DNA of 64,000 bases from Chalara sp. BL73 (lineage: Eukaryota; Ascomycota; Leotiomycetes; Helotiales), in contig CAKJVC010000150.1 in the NCBI GenBank assembly GCA_918026815.1, positions 558,001 to 622,000 on the forward strand, given 5' to 3'. Under the pieces are notes generated by a model. That model searched no databases, was not told where the DNA came from, and worked only from the letters and a program-made list of their open reading frames with translations. Positions 35,734 to 47,315 of this stretch are shown here, piece by piece; position 1 is the first letter of the stretch, and each line of letters begins with the position of its first letter. Both the position numbers and the translations under genes were made by a program.

Positions 35734-36582
35734 TCACACCACGTGAACAACTATTCGCTTTTCTCCTCGCCTCTCTCGCCAATAGTTCGTCGAATTAATA
35801 ATTTCTTCGCATCCTCGCAGCAACCAGCCCCATTTCCTCATGAATGCAGTGCTAGCTTCCCATGCTTGAGGGTCCGAAGGATTACCCCAGACGATAAGTG
35901 TCGGCTTTTCGTCGGTACCATCCCTGATACTCACAATATCGGTACCCAGTTCTTCTTCGTTGATACTATTAGAAGCGAGAATGAAGTTGTCTCTCATCTG
36001 CGGTATAGGAAACAGGTCGATCCATGGATGATGGGGAACTGTCTTCTGTATTTCTGTAGGGTAAAGGCTCACGGGGCAACGTTCTGAGACTGGGGACAGG
36101 GGGTCTGTGCTGTTGAACGGAGAGAGTAAAGCCTTGTCGCATAGCGTTTCTGGTGAGATGCCCAGGATGGCACCGTTGTGGGCAAGTGCATTGAATACGT
36201 TTAGTTGGATTAGAATGGATAGCGACGCGAGCCTCGGTACGTTGGAGACGTAAGCCTCATATGCTTCGGTGGAAAATCTGCACAGCATTTCCTGTGTTAC
36301 TTGAAAAGCTGGTGAGCAGTTCTTGGCGGAAATTCATTGAGCCGGGAGGAGCCTCCTTCTCCCTATGCAAACATCAGTGCCAGTCCGCCTCCATGGTGGC
36401 CAGTTTTAGAATGGGCGTGACTGACGGTAAGCCCTCTGGTTGAGACGGTTCTGTATCCGTCTCCTTTTTGCGGAGCTTGTCACACCCGTCCAGTCATCTT
36501 CTGGAGCGCTTACTTCCAACTGTTGTGGCATCTTGCTCAGTTCTACAACAGGAATCGAGTCATCGTTGCATAAAGGATCCAT
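35734..36582 (-). pseudogene. bZIP-DUF3425 transcription factor with a premature stop
   Basis: Exon 1 (36426-36582) starts MDPLCNDD and carries a bZIP basic segment, DDWTGVTSSAKRRRIQNRLNQRAYR, the conserved entry to the fungal bZIP-DUF3425 family. Splicing to 36362 (63-nt intron, GTCAGT donor, GCATAG acceptor) continues in frame through RRRLLPAQ, meets a TGA at 36334-36336, then reads on in the same frame through the DUF3425 region (VPRLASLSILIQLNVFNALAHNG ... LIVWGNPSDPQAWEASTAFMRKWGWLLRGCEEI...STNYWRERRGE) to 35734. Either the TGA is a true nonsense mutation or a second intron I cannot place removes it; no good donor is seen. If expressed it would be a nuclear regulator of about 260 residues. 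It lies in the same orientation as the NmrA-like gene. Confidence 0.65.
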
Positions 36583-38540
36583 TTCGTCACTTGCGTATTG
36601 AAGCACCTCTCGAAATAAGCAGCCTTGCTGCAGCCTGCTTATACGCTAAAGAACCAAATGATCATCACAATGACATCGGAGGGCTCCCTATAAAATTTTC
36701 TGGATTAAAAGCATGCCACCAGATACTAGTAGGGTTGGGACGTTAATTCGCGACAGCTTCGGCCAGGGAGAATAATAAATTGAGGGGTTCGTTCTCTCGC
36801 AGATAACTTTGTATATTTTGTTCGTATACACTAGATCCTTGCTTCTGTCAAATTCTCCACTACAAAACTGGTGCGAAAGCAGCGCTAGATGCATTGCATA
36901 GCTATTGGTTACAGGTGCTGAAATGTGGCACCTTCCAAGGGACTAGAGCATAGGTTATTTCAGCCGTGTACGAAAGTAGTTTAGAGCCGCTTTCAAGCAG
37001 GTTACGATAGTTTTTGCCAAAGAAAAGTGGTATTGCCAAGCATTTTGCGGATTGGATTCACGCCCGCCTTTCCACTTTTGTAACTTCTCTAACGGTAAGC
37101 AGGATGCAGTAGCCTTACCTTAAATAAGCGTTCATTTGACCATTATGCAGGTTGGAGCTGAATGAAAACCAGTGTTGAGAAAGCACTGTCTGCTTCTCTG
37201 CACAGGCCAATATCTGGTCTGCTGTTCCGGCCAAGGGAACTACCAATGTAAAAAAAGTTGTCCCCGGGTTGTCATAGCCGCAAACGGCGGGTTTCGGTTG
37301 GAAGCCACCGGAATAGGTTCAGTCGTTGGAGGGGTATGTGATGCCGAAATCTGTCACGGCATGTGCTGTGCATTTACAGATACAGTGGGCAACAGTGGTT
37401 TGATGCATAAGAATCTAAAGTTAAAAAAGGTTTTTTTTTTTCGAGGAAAGAGGGCTCTATACACGTGAGAAGCTCTGTGGGCTCGGCTACAGTGAGTCAC
37501 GTATTATTCCGGGACAGGAATAACAAGAAAGTCAGGCCAAGCGATCCGGTGGGATGGTGTATTATTATACGCAAGGTCTGAGAGTAAAATAAGAAAGGCG
37601 GGAACACAAAGTATCCTGTGGGGACTATACTAGCCAACATTAATAGACCGGGAGCTCTAGCCTGCCTCTAAAAACCTATTTGAGGATCTAGTTCCAGGCT
37701 GGCCTTTTCACCTGCTGCATAAACAAAGTAGTGCTTCTGTTCTCTCCCTCATCTTCTTCCCTTATCCTCACTCATACACGCTCTCCAATGAGCTCCTTCT
37801 CTCTCTAACCTAGAAACTTAGACACTACAGTCCATGTGGTATCATTTTCTTTGTAATCGTCAACGGTGCAATCCTCGGCGTCTTTAGGTTATGAGCCATT
37901 TCATAGCCAGCCGCTCATATCTCAGACTGACCTCTCATGGAGGCAATTGGTCCAATATGCACAGAAGTCGTTTGACTTGAAAAACTACCATCTATGCTTT
38001 CACCGGCCTGGCTGAGTGATCGTGTTACCAATCACCTGTAAGCTTGGCATGGTTCGTTCCATATTCGAAGAATGATTCCTATATTGCTATGCTAATTTTG
38101 TAGCTCCTGAAGTAATCGCACTGAGATTGAAATATCACGGATCCGGACATGTGCTCTTCTACTCTCAGATCTTTGTCGGATTGACGTACTTTATAGCTAG
38201 CATCATAATTCTAGAGTTATGACGAGTTTACTGACGATTAACTGTTATCAAACAAGCCTCAAATTAGCGAGCCCCAGAAAGAGATTCTAGCGAGCGGCGC
38301 TTTTCGTCTAAGCTTGGTCTTTAGTATAGCACGGTTCTTCTAGGTATATATTCCGATTTTCTGTGAAAAGCAAATACAGAAAGTGGAAGCGGCTGTGGTC
38401 TTGACAGTCGCGCATAATTTAAACAATATGTGCATAAGGAGTCAGTTGGCTACCGTTCAAAGCAGGTTCGTCTTGGTTTGTAATAGAAAGCGGACTCGCG
38501 CTTGGCATATTTAATAAAACCATGTAGGTTGTAGCGGAGA
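36583..38540. other. Gene-poor region with a possible hydrolase fragment
   Basis: No complete gene. At 36688-36894 (minus) a 68-codon ATG frame ends with PWPKLSRINVPTLLVSGG, which resembles the late strand of alpha/beta-hydrolases (K..I.VPTLL..G) and may be a leftover of one. A 98-codon frame at 37172-37468 (plus) is cysteine-containing but starts with GTG and matches nothing known to me. A pyrimidine-rich stretch at 37735-37800 looks like a promoter leader without an obvious gene behind it. Confidence 0.35.
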
Positions 38541-41500
38541 ATGTATAAGAGGGGACTGAAGATCGGGAGCCTATTCTCTATAGGTTTTAGGCCATTTCCG
38601 CTTATTATACAGAGCACTAGCGCCTATGACAGAACAACAGTCCTAAGAGATGGGAGCATTTCTTATCCAAGTGTTGGAAATGGAAAAGCCCCACGAGTCC
38701 TTGAAGACACGCGTCTCATTCCAAATTATGGAGAACACGCCACGCTTACTAGAAGGCACATCCACTTTACTTCCACACCGAAGCATCGTATCCGCCCACC
38801 ATTCTCTCATATTTATCAATCAATCTGCCCGCTCAGTTTTTCTACCCCACTATCCCTAACTATACAGCCCTTTGCTCGACCGCCAATATTCGGACTGTGA
38901 TTTGGTACTGTGGTATGTCATCCGCCTCTTGCATTCTTAATCTACGCACTCGTAACCTGGTCTTTCCTTTCACTTTGCTACCTCTCGTATCCCTGGCTAA
39001 ATGTTGTAGGTTCCTCACGCGGTCGTGGTAGCCGCGCGGGTTGGTTTGCAGATTATATCAATCACTAGGACAACACTGGGATGGAAATCTGTGCCCTCAA
39101 AGATGGTATTAATGGTTGGGCGACAGTAGGAGGTCCACGAGTAGTACCACCCTTATACGGTTAGTATTTTAGTTCATGGATGGATTTCAATGCTTTTAGG
39201 ATGTGGTTGCTATTGCAAACGTCTATGATAAGAACATTAAGACATACCTCGTAATCAGACCTCCGAAGGTCCACAAGAACGAAATCCTTTCCGACTATTC
39301 TTCCTTAGAGCATCCATGAGAGAGTCGTCTCACGAGTGACGACTGGTGCAGTGATTTTTGGTGGTGGGTAGGCGGCATGCTACGGGCTCTCCGTTACAGG
39401 TTTGACGAGACTGGGATCGCTTGTTTCCATTATTACGGAGAAGAAGCAGTATTTGGTCAGGCCGGAAAATAAATTTAAGTTAAATAGCAGGTTGTCCGAA
39501 GTCATATTTTGAAGAATGTAGAAGCGAAGCAAACATGAAGGAAGACCTCGATATCAACACATGCAGCCTAACCAGTAAACCTGCGGGGGATTGCACACTA
39601 GCGTGCGGAATAGTAGAGACGACAGTTTTGCACCATATAGCTTCCTATTCTGTGCTTCACGTCTGACTTCGAGCAAATAATTGGAATCAATTCTCCAAAC
39701 CTGGGCGAGATAAGGGGGGAGGTGGAGACTGGAATGTTACTTGCTTAGTCTCGAAAGGATGTCACTGCTTCTTTTTGATTGGCTGATGCGATGGATAACG
39801 GTACTCAATTGTGCGCTAGAGCTCAAACTAAGTCTCTTCTCACATAACCTTTTCTTCCTCCTTTTATATCTCTTCTTTCTACTCAATATATATAAATAAG
39901 AACTTGTGCTCAAATTTGTTCCTTCGACATAATATCTCCAGTACAGAATTCGGACATTGCCCTACTGGCAGCATTCACAAGATGCCTCCGCATAATCCTT
40001 ATTCCCCTGCGCTCCAATCCAGCAAAATCAATCAGTTTCTGACCCGACACCGCTTTCGTTTTTTGGATCCCGATATCGAGCCGTCAACCCCCTTAAAACA
40101 CGACGAAATCATGTAATTAGCCAATAGAATAGATTTAGCCAAACCCCTAATACATTAGTTAAATGCGATTTGCTTGCCAATGAAATCATTTAGTAAGTAA
40201 ATCGGGATAGTTCTCGCGCCACCACCCTTGGATGCAAAATTGTATGCTCTATAAAAGTAAGATCTAATGCAATTACTCTGCGGTCATCTTTCCCGGCTGT
40301 ATTATCATTTAGAGGGGAAACTATATCGATCTAGTTGTATTCTTCAACATATCCAATGACTTGGTTGTGCACCCTCCGGGTTAAGAAGGCGCCAAAGGGT
40401 GCCGGGGACAACCTAGCTGGAAGCTTGATCCCACTCCTCGCCAATTTTGTAGCTCGGAGGAATAAGTAAGAAAGCCGACCGTGCCAATTCAAGTCAAATA
40501 AGTTCCAGAGCACATGGAGTACCACTGAGTTATTATCAGATCTTACATTCAGTTCATTATAATGCACCAAGTGACAGAGTCGTCCCGCATGGAGTCATGT
40601 AAACACATCTTACTGTGGTACAAGATAATCCATATTCCCTCTTCCGAGTCCATGTGTCAGACTTTGATGCATATTAGCTAACTGGAAATGAAAATGGTAC
40701 ACAAAAAGTCTTAATCATAGCAAGCCCTTGGAATGCATGTCAGATCCGATCTCGTATCTGCCGAAAGGGAGCCCTTTCAATAGCGCAAGGCTGTGAATTG
40801 CCGGGTAAAATCCGAAGAGAATGCAGCAGATTAAAAGTGGTAATTGGCTTGAATTGTACGAGGACATGAAGTCCGACTGTAGCAATGAGGATTGGCGATG
40901 TAGAAAAGCGAACTGACTCAAAAATGGTCCGCTCTGAGCTTCTAGTGGATGTTACACGTAAGTGGTGATTTTTTAGGGTTAGCTCTCGGAATTTTTTAAG
41001 GTTTTGGGCTGGACGGTCACAGCAAGGAGATGCTTCACGGCTGACGCGGAGCCGCATATACACGAAATCGTCCCTTTTAACGCTCTTGGCAGCTGTTGTA
41101 CGACATAAGGAAGCGGGGTAAGTCGCCGCATGCGAGCCTTATTTTAGGGGGGAAATCCCCCCGGATGCAACTCGAAAGCATGGGCATACTTCCACGCGTT
41201 ACATTTAGGGTAAAATTTCCGATACGGTATAGATTTAGTGAGTGGCTGGGCGATGGATGCCATAGTTCGGCTTCGAACGGCACGATGGTTCTCCCGCTTT
41301 GGGATTTCATGATCAAAAGCTTACCTGCAGCTCACCAAATTTGGGTCCCGATTTTTGCATATGTTTCCTGGCAGTAAGACAACCATCTGGGTTACATCAA
41401 TTAGGACATGGCTACAGTAGTCATAGACAGTTAGCTGAGAGGGCAGGCTGCAGATCATTCTAAAAGGACTTGATAGTATTGCCGATGGAAAGGCCTGGTT

Positions 41501-41625
41501 GCCAAAATTTCAAATATAAAATAGCCTTGAAATCCTCCCACAAACATCTTTTTCTTTCCATCAGACAACGTTCACAAGCCACTTAAAGTCATTTCAGGTA
41601 TTATAATATTTCCCACTCGCCTTTG
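38541..41625. other. Gene-poor region with unassigned short frames
   Basis: A 119-codon ATG frame at 38541-38900 (plus) overlaps another and shows no domain. Two coding-like segments at about 39072-39159 and 39200-39319 (plus) are separated by a possible 40-nt GT-AG intron, but their most protein-like frames do not join. An ATG frame at 39981-40118 (45 codons, CAAGATGCC context) lies 90 bp after a TATATATAAATA box and may be a small gene. No family was recognised. Confidence 0.3.
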
Positions 41626-41713
41626 GTAAGTGCTTTGCTCTCCTTAAGCTACTGGTACATCAAAGAAATCTTTCATGGCTGACCCGTCCAAGCTACCACA
41701 CTCTTCCTTTCAG
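41626..41713 (+). promoter_or_regulatory. Putative 5'UTR intron of the CSalphabeta peptide gene
   Basis: A GTAAGT donor at 41626, a CTGAC branch-like site and a CCTTTCAG acceptor ending at 41713 bracket 88 nt. The upstream ATG at 41675 lies inside this interval, which supports 41750 as the real start. Confidence 0.55.
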
Positions 41714-41749
41714 AACAACCTCCTCCAAGCTTCTCTAACAAATTCCAAT

Positions 41750-42072
41750 ATGCGCTCCTCATTCTACTTGATGGCTGTTGCCAACCTCTTCCTCCTCGCT
41801 GCAGCTGCACCCGCAGCTGAAGATGCTGCCATTGCTCCTGCTACTCCCGGTTTGCCACCCGCCGCAGAGGGTACCTTTGAAAGCTTCGCTGGTATGAAAC
41901 ATATTTCCGGGCGATTTTTGAGCCGCACTAACTCACTTTACCAGCCCCGGGACTTGTTGGCGCCGCTGCGTGGTGCGGAGGCTACACCGCTGCAGGTTGC
42001 AGCAATGCCTGCTACTGGTTGGGATACACCTACTACCAGTGCCTTTCAGACAGGTGTCGCTGCAGCAATTAG
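41750..42072 (+). CDS. Secreted defensin-like (CSalphabeta) cysteine-rich peptide
   Basis: Exons 41750-41891 and 41945-42072 with a 53-nt intron (GTATGA, CACTAAC branch, TTACCAG) give 89 residues. The N-terminus is a secretion signal (MRSSFYLMAVANLFLLAAAA), followed by an acidic/alanine-proline pro-region to about residue 50. The C-terminal part holds six cysteines at 58, 66, 70, 80, 85 and 87, i.e. C-x7-C-x3-C-x9-C-x4-C-x-C. This is the CSalphabeta pattern of fungal and animal defensins, with the diagnostic CxxxC and CxC pairs. All cysteines are in the spliced frame only. Fungal defensin-like peptides are often antibacterial or act on other microbes, but activity cannot be read from the sequence. 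No Lys-Arg processing site precedes the cysteine core. Loop lengths are shorter than in plectasin-type peptides. Confidence 0.75.
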
Positions 42073-44364
42073 GGTTGTTACAGGAACACAGCAACGCGGG
42101 CAGTGATTTTCGTCTTTCAAGTAAACAGGAAAGAGACGGACGTATCAACCTTTCCTGCTCTATAAGCATCGCGAATTACAGACCAGCATTGAAAGTTAGG
42201 ACACTTGGAGGAAAATTGATGGGGTTTCATATGTACACTTCGAACTTTATCATTCGTTACTCTCCTTATTTACTTTCTATAGGTGGATGGCTAAGGAACG
42301 GGCAATTAACAACAGCAGACTCTGAGGCTGAGATCTGTTATTCTTAGCTTTAAAAAACAAAACATTAGGAGATAGTACACTCTTTAATGAAAATTATTTC
42401 TCCTCTAATTTGTTGGCATTTTAGGTGCCTAGGCACTGAACTATTGACTCTAGATGTAGCGATCAGCGCAGGGGCTTGAGGTCTATATTTAGGGACTAAA
42501 TGTCGTGGCTACATAGGTACCTAAAGTCTATGTTCAGAGAACTGAGACCTGTAAGATCTAACCTTTTCAGCTATTACAGCTTTAATTGAGAGCTAACACT
42601 TCAGTTACAGTTTATAGTTCGGGAGGCTTGGGAGCTACAGCACCCATAAGTACGGGCTATGTATCACCGTAGAATAGCGAGTTGAAATAATTAACTTATT
42701 TATTATATTATTACATGACCTCCATTTTATGGCAGGGGGCTAATTAGAGGGAGCATATATAACGCCAAAGAGACCCTCCTCCTTTCTATAACCACTTTGG
42801 TTCTCTTTTCCTTGCTCCCAGAGTACGCCCAATTGCTCGTCCTATTGCTTCGTTTCTATTATGCTGGCCAGAATTGCATATATATCTTATCTTAATCGTC
42901 ATTAGTCCCTCGCATGATCACATCTCATACTTGATTCGTATCTGTCGGCCTGAGATAAAAGGGTTAAAGATGGCTGCAAACAGAATCCTACAGCAATGTA
43001 AGCGATATAGGAAATGCGTTTGCACGAACTAGCTGGCTTGTGATGGAGGGTGAGAGGGAGTGAGTGTTCAGAATTGTGGCTTGTATGGAGGAGTTTGTTA
43101 AGTATGCAATTGTTATAACGTTATATATAAACCTGTTCAACAACTGATTCAGAAAAAAAAATAAAAATAAAAATAAAAATTAAACATTTGGTTTTTCGAA
43201 TAGAACATAACTATTAGCTACCCTACAAGGTCCCAGATAATAGGCTTTGCGACAAAATTGTCAGGGAAGGAGATCATATAATAGGGGTTGGTGTGCCTGT
43301 ATTGTAATTAATTGAAGAGAGAGAGAGAAAGAGAGAATGGTATGTTGAGTACGGGGATGTGGTCCTATGGCAAGAACAAATGAATTAATATAGCACAAAT
43401 TAGGTTTTTTTTAAACTATATTTTAAACCTTTGGAGTTATTATTTTTTGTACTTTAGCGACTTTTTACATGCCGAGACTTAAAGCCTCTACCGAACCCCT
43501 TTATTACCCCTAGCACGTGACATCACAGCACCGGACAAAAACACTGCTATACTTTTTTAAATTACAAAAGTATAGGAAAGTTAGAAACCGCGTGATGAAC
43601 CACAAGTTCCCTTAGGGTCCACAAGGGCCCCAAAAAGAATGTGACGGAATTCTATATAACCAGATAAGATTCTTAAATAAGAGCTTCCTGCTCAAACTAT
43701 TATAGTCTAGCAATTAATATTTATTGCTATGCTTGTAACCCTTTCACTCCTAGGTGAAGAACCCAGATGTTCGGCCATTTTCAATGTCTAGTACCAACCG
43801 ACGTGCCACAATCCTTTTATAAAGCCCAAAGCAACCAGGGCGTTGCAGTGTTGTAATAAAGAAATAAAATAAAAAGTTGTAATGGGGTAATATTGTAGCG
43901 GAGCTCATGCTTGAAGCGCATAAACAGTAACAGGGTCTAGCACGAAACTGGGACGTAGCATAAACGTAGCATATTCGGGCGTACACCGGTAGGCCGAAGC
44001 CTTCGTGTTATATCGTCAAATAGAATATACAAATATAGGTCACGTATGCCCCGGAGGAGGGACGCGACAAAAAAGTGTACCGCACAAAAGCTTGTATAAT
44101 GTAGAAAATAGGCTTCTGTTAAAGTATCAGCTATTGAGACTTAGCAGCGAGCTTAAGTGTGAGATTTCGGAGCTTATGATTATTAGACACAATTTCATTA
44201 GGGACGTACATATAGTAAATTTTCAGTTTGGCCATTCCAAAGTGCTACCGATATCCTATGTGACAAAACTTTTAATAAAACAAAAACAAATTCCCCAGAA
44301 CGCCAATTCCACTCTATTTTCCCACCTTTTAACAACTTTTTTTCATCTCAAATTTTGTGTTCAG
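42073..44364. other. Long intergenic AT-rich region
   Basis: No gene supported over 2.3 kb. Simple repeats are present: a (TAAAAA)n-like run at about 43155-43180 and a GA run at about 43314-43336. A TATA-like box with a CT-rich tract at about 42755-42805 looks promoter-like but leads to no clear gene. A 132-codon frame at 44005-44403 (plus) shows no motif. Confidence 0.45.
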
Positions 44365-46607
44365 TTACGAGGTAAATCTTTTGCCTTTCTTCTTGCCCCC
44401 TGAGGACTTGGCCGGTGCTGGAGCTGCTGGCTTTGGAGCTGCTGGCTTTGGTGGCTCTGGCTTAGGCACTGGTTTAGGGGCCTCCTTCTTGGGTTCTGGT
44501 TTAGGAGCCTCCTTTTTTGGTTCTGGTTTTGGCGCCGCCTTTTTTGGTTCTGGTTTGGGAGCCTCTTTGGTTTCTGGCTTAGGAGCCTCCTTTTTCGGCG
44601 CTGGTTTGGGAGCCTCCTTCTTCGGTTCTGGCTTAGGAGCCTCCTTTTTTGGTTCTGGTTTGGGAGCCTCCTTCTTGGGATCTGGCTTAGGAGCCTCCTT
44701 TTTTGGTTCTGGTTTGGGAGCCTCCTTCTTGGGATCTGGCTTAGGAGCCTCCTTTTTTGGTTCTGGTTTTGGTGCCTCCTTTTTTGGTTCTGGTTTGGGA
44801 GCCTCTTTGGTTTCTGGCTTAGGAGCCTCCTTTTTTGGTTCTGGTTTGGGAGCTTCCTTCTTGGGCTCTGGCTTAGGAGCCTCCTTTTTCGGTTCCGGTT
44901 TAGGAGTCTCCTTCTTGGGTTCTGGTTTTGAAGCCTCCTTCCCTGGTTCTGGCTTAGGGGCTTGGGGCTGACCAGCAGGCTTCACTGGCTCGGACTTGGG
45001 GGTCTCTTTCTTTGGCTCTTGTGATTTGGGAATCTCCTTTTTGCCCTCTCCCTTCTTATTTGTCTGCGGAAGTGCACAAGCAGCTCCTCCGTCCCGCTTG
45101 CAGTCTATGTGCATCTTCTCAAAATCCTTATTCAATTTCTTATCGTCCGCCTGCGGTTTCTTGTCATTATATGGCTTCCATCCCTCAGGGACGCCCTTCA
45201 TATTGGACTCTCCTTTTGGAAGTTGAGAAAATGGTCCGGCGGGCTTTTTTATCGCGCTGTCGTCTTTAACGGGATTTTGAGGAACGGGTGTAATGCGTGG
45301 TGGGCCGGCAGTTGGGAAAGCGGTGTGCACACGGTCCTGTGGTCGGTTTGGCAGTCGGTTGGGATCTTCCTTAGGTGGGCTAATGCCAACTTTTGATGGG
45401 TCATCCGGCTTGTATTGCTCCGGCACCTTTGGCCTGCTCCCTTCGCGGTAGTTTGGGTGACTGGTATACTTGCCATCGGAAGGTTTAGATTCCCCCTTGG
45501 GCTTTTCCTTCGGTGGTTCCTTGGCTTGGGCTTGGGTGCCTCCTCTCAATCTTCCTTTCATACTGTCTGGATCTATCGTGGGTGGCGGCTTTGGCTCTTT
45601 CTGTACCTTTTGCTTCTTCCGCGCAGGTTCATCATCACCTAGCTTTCCCTCCACACCGGCTATCTTCTTTGGGTCGGGTCCGTGGTGTTCCTGCGTTTTC
45701 ATCACGGCTGGGGCCTCGTGTGCTCTCAATTGAGGATCGTTGCTGTTCTCTTTCGTCTTCAATGGCTGCCATGCTGGGTTGTCGGTAACCTTGGTTTTAC
45801 CGCCGTCTTTATATCCTAGTTTCTCAGCCTTTTCGGCCTCAACTTTCATCTTAGCTGCGAGAGCTGCTTCCGCTATACCGGCATGTTAAAGAGAGCCTAG
45901 AGTTCGGTGCACTGAGAACGTACTTCTTTGACTGCCCTCAGGTAGTTCAGGCTTTGCTTTCGGCAATGGTGGTACATAGGTCTGTCCTGGGTTTTTCTTC
46001 TCCCAGTCCTTCTTGGCATCTTCCTCAAGCTTTATCTGACCCGCACCTTTCCCAGCACCGCCGGATTCTTCGTGTGATAGCGCTTGCCAGGTGGTCCCCG
46101 GATTTCCAGGTCCTAATTGCTGAGAGGCCAGAGGCTTTTCGTCCTTAACGCGCCCTACACCAGTTACGGGATCAGGACCAGGTCGAACATTGCTGCCACC
46201 GACCTTATCTTTTCGATCCTCTTTTGCATCTGGGTTTACTTGGAATGCCCCTTTATTCTGGGGAAACTCTTTCTGGTTGTCCTGAACGTGACGCATATGC
46301 TCAGGCAAATAATCATCTCCATAGTCTAGAGAGTACGACGTCAGCAAAATCTCATTTCCAGATTGGTAATTGTAAAAAAGGGGCTCTACTTACGCCCAGT
46401 GACGACTCCGTCCTTGTTAATAGATGTCCCTGTTCTTCCGGGTAGCGGTGCATCTTGTGGCTGTTTGGTAACTGGTGGTTTAGCTGGTGCTCCATCGTCT
46501 ATAGCATCATGTGGCCTCTTCTTAGCTGGGTTAGGTAGAGGTGCTGCAATAACACTGGAAAAAATAAGAAAGGAGGCAATAAACGCAGATGGAGAGAAGA
46601 GACGCAT
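44365..46607 (-). CDS. Secreted Lys/Pro-rich repeat protein (candidate Kex2-processed precursor)
   Basis: Three exons: 46394-46607, 45924-46325 and 44365-45872, with introns of 68 and 51 nt, giving 707 residues. The N-terminus MRLFSPSAFIASFLIFSSVIAAP is a secretion signal. The middle is hydrophilic and probably disordered, with a single cysteine pair (CKRDGGAAC). Residues from about 520 to 680 consist of about 18 tandem copies of a 9-residue unit, KKEAPKPEP and variants (KPDP, KPAP, KPET, one KAAP). Lysine pairs at nearly every boundary could be cut by Kex2-type proteases, and the Glu-Ala after each pair recalls yeast pheromone spacer trimming. No GPI site or transmembrane helix is seen. It may instead be a cell-wall or matrix protein. 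The unrelated frame on the plus strand through the repeat is only its shadow. Confidence 0.8.
44430..44960 (-). repeat. Tandem 27-bp coding repeat
   Basis: About 18 imperfect copies of a 27-nt unit encoding KKEAPKPEP-type peptides, read on the minus strand. Two copies are 24 nt because one lysine of the pair is missing (after KPET). Copy-number variation between strains is likely for an array of this kind. Confidence 0.85.
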
Positions 46608-47315
46608 TGTGACTTGAAAGAGCTTTGCCTGTCGACAAAGGTGTCACGTGATACGTGATACTTGAAACTTAGTTGAGATGAAGAAACTTGGAATTAGAAA
46701 GAGCTTTGTTATATACAGGAGAGCATAATAGAGTGAGACGAATGGCGGGAGGCTGTATTTTTTGAGCAGGAGCTCAAGGAGGAAGGAATGCCAGAGTCTT
46801 CGACATGAACTGGGGAAAAATGGTAGCCGGAGTCTGACATGTTACCTTTTCAGGAGTGCCCAGACAGTGATGCGATACCACTAAGCAAACCACTTGCGAG
46901 GCTGTAGTTTAGCAGGAGTTTAAGGATGTCTAGAATGTGGTATTCTAATGATTGTTGCGGCTGAGAATCATGAGGAATTCCTGGAGCTGGCTATGCAGGT
47001 AACATTAGCGACGCTCCTTCTAGGTAGATACTAGGGGGAAATAAGGCTGAACAAATCAGAATGATGTGATACTTCTTAGTTGGGGGGGGTGAAGAAATCC
47101 ATCTCTAGTAAAGGATGCGGGGCCGTGCAAAGTCTGGGCATATGCAGGTGATAATGTAACCCTGATCCTTCGGTCGCGACCTCAACCTCTTCCATACAAC
47201 AAGAGACCTCAACCTCTGCTCCTAGCCACATAAATACCTTCACAGTCGCTGGGAATTGGAGGTTGTTAGTCTGTCTGTCATTTGCAATACAGAAACCTTA
47301 CTCAAACAGCTCAAC
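46608..47315. promoter_or_regulatory. Divergent promoter interval
   Basis: A 708-nt gap between the repeat-protein gene (minus) and the DUF6924-like gene (plus). An inverted CACGTGATACGTGATAC sequence lies at about 46646-46662. Two copies of ACCTCAACCTCT near 47179-47218 precede the plus-strand gene. No TATA box is clear. Confidence 0.35.

Noticed and set aside
37172..37468. 98-codon cysteine-containing frame
   Set aside because: No ATG start, no signal peptide and no family match; the cysteines are not in a regular pattern.
41675..42106. Unspliced 143-codon reading of the peptide gene
   Set aside because: The upstream ATG lies inside a likely 5'UTR intron, and the downstream half reads through a canonical intron and loses the cysteine core.
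43155..43336. Simple repeats as a CRISPR-like or satellite array
   Set aside because: They are plain A-rich and GA microsatellites with no spacers or higher-order unit.
44357..44971. 204-codon plus-strand frame rich in Gly-Ser-Phe repeats
   Set aside because: It is the antisense shadow of the KKEAPKPEP repeats of the minus-strand gene; the minus frame has a signal peptide, good introns and continues through three exons.
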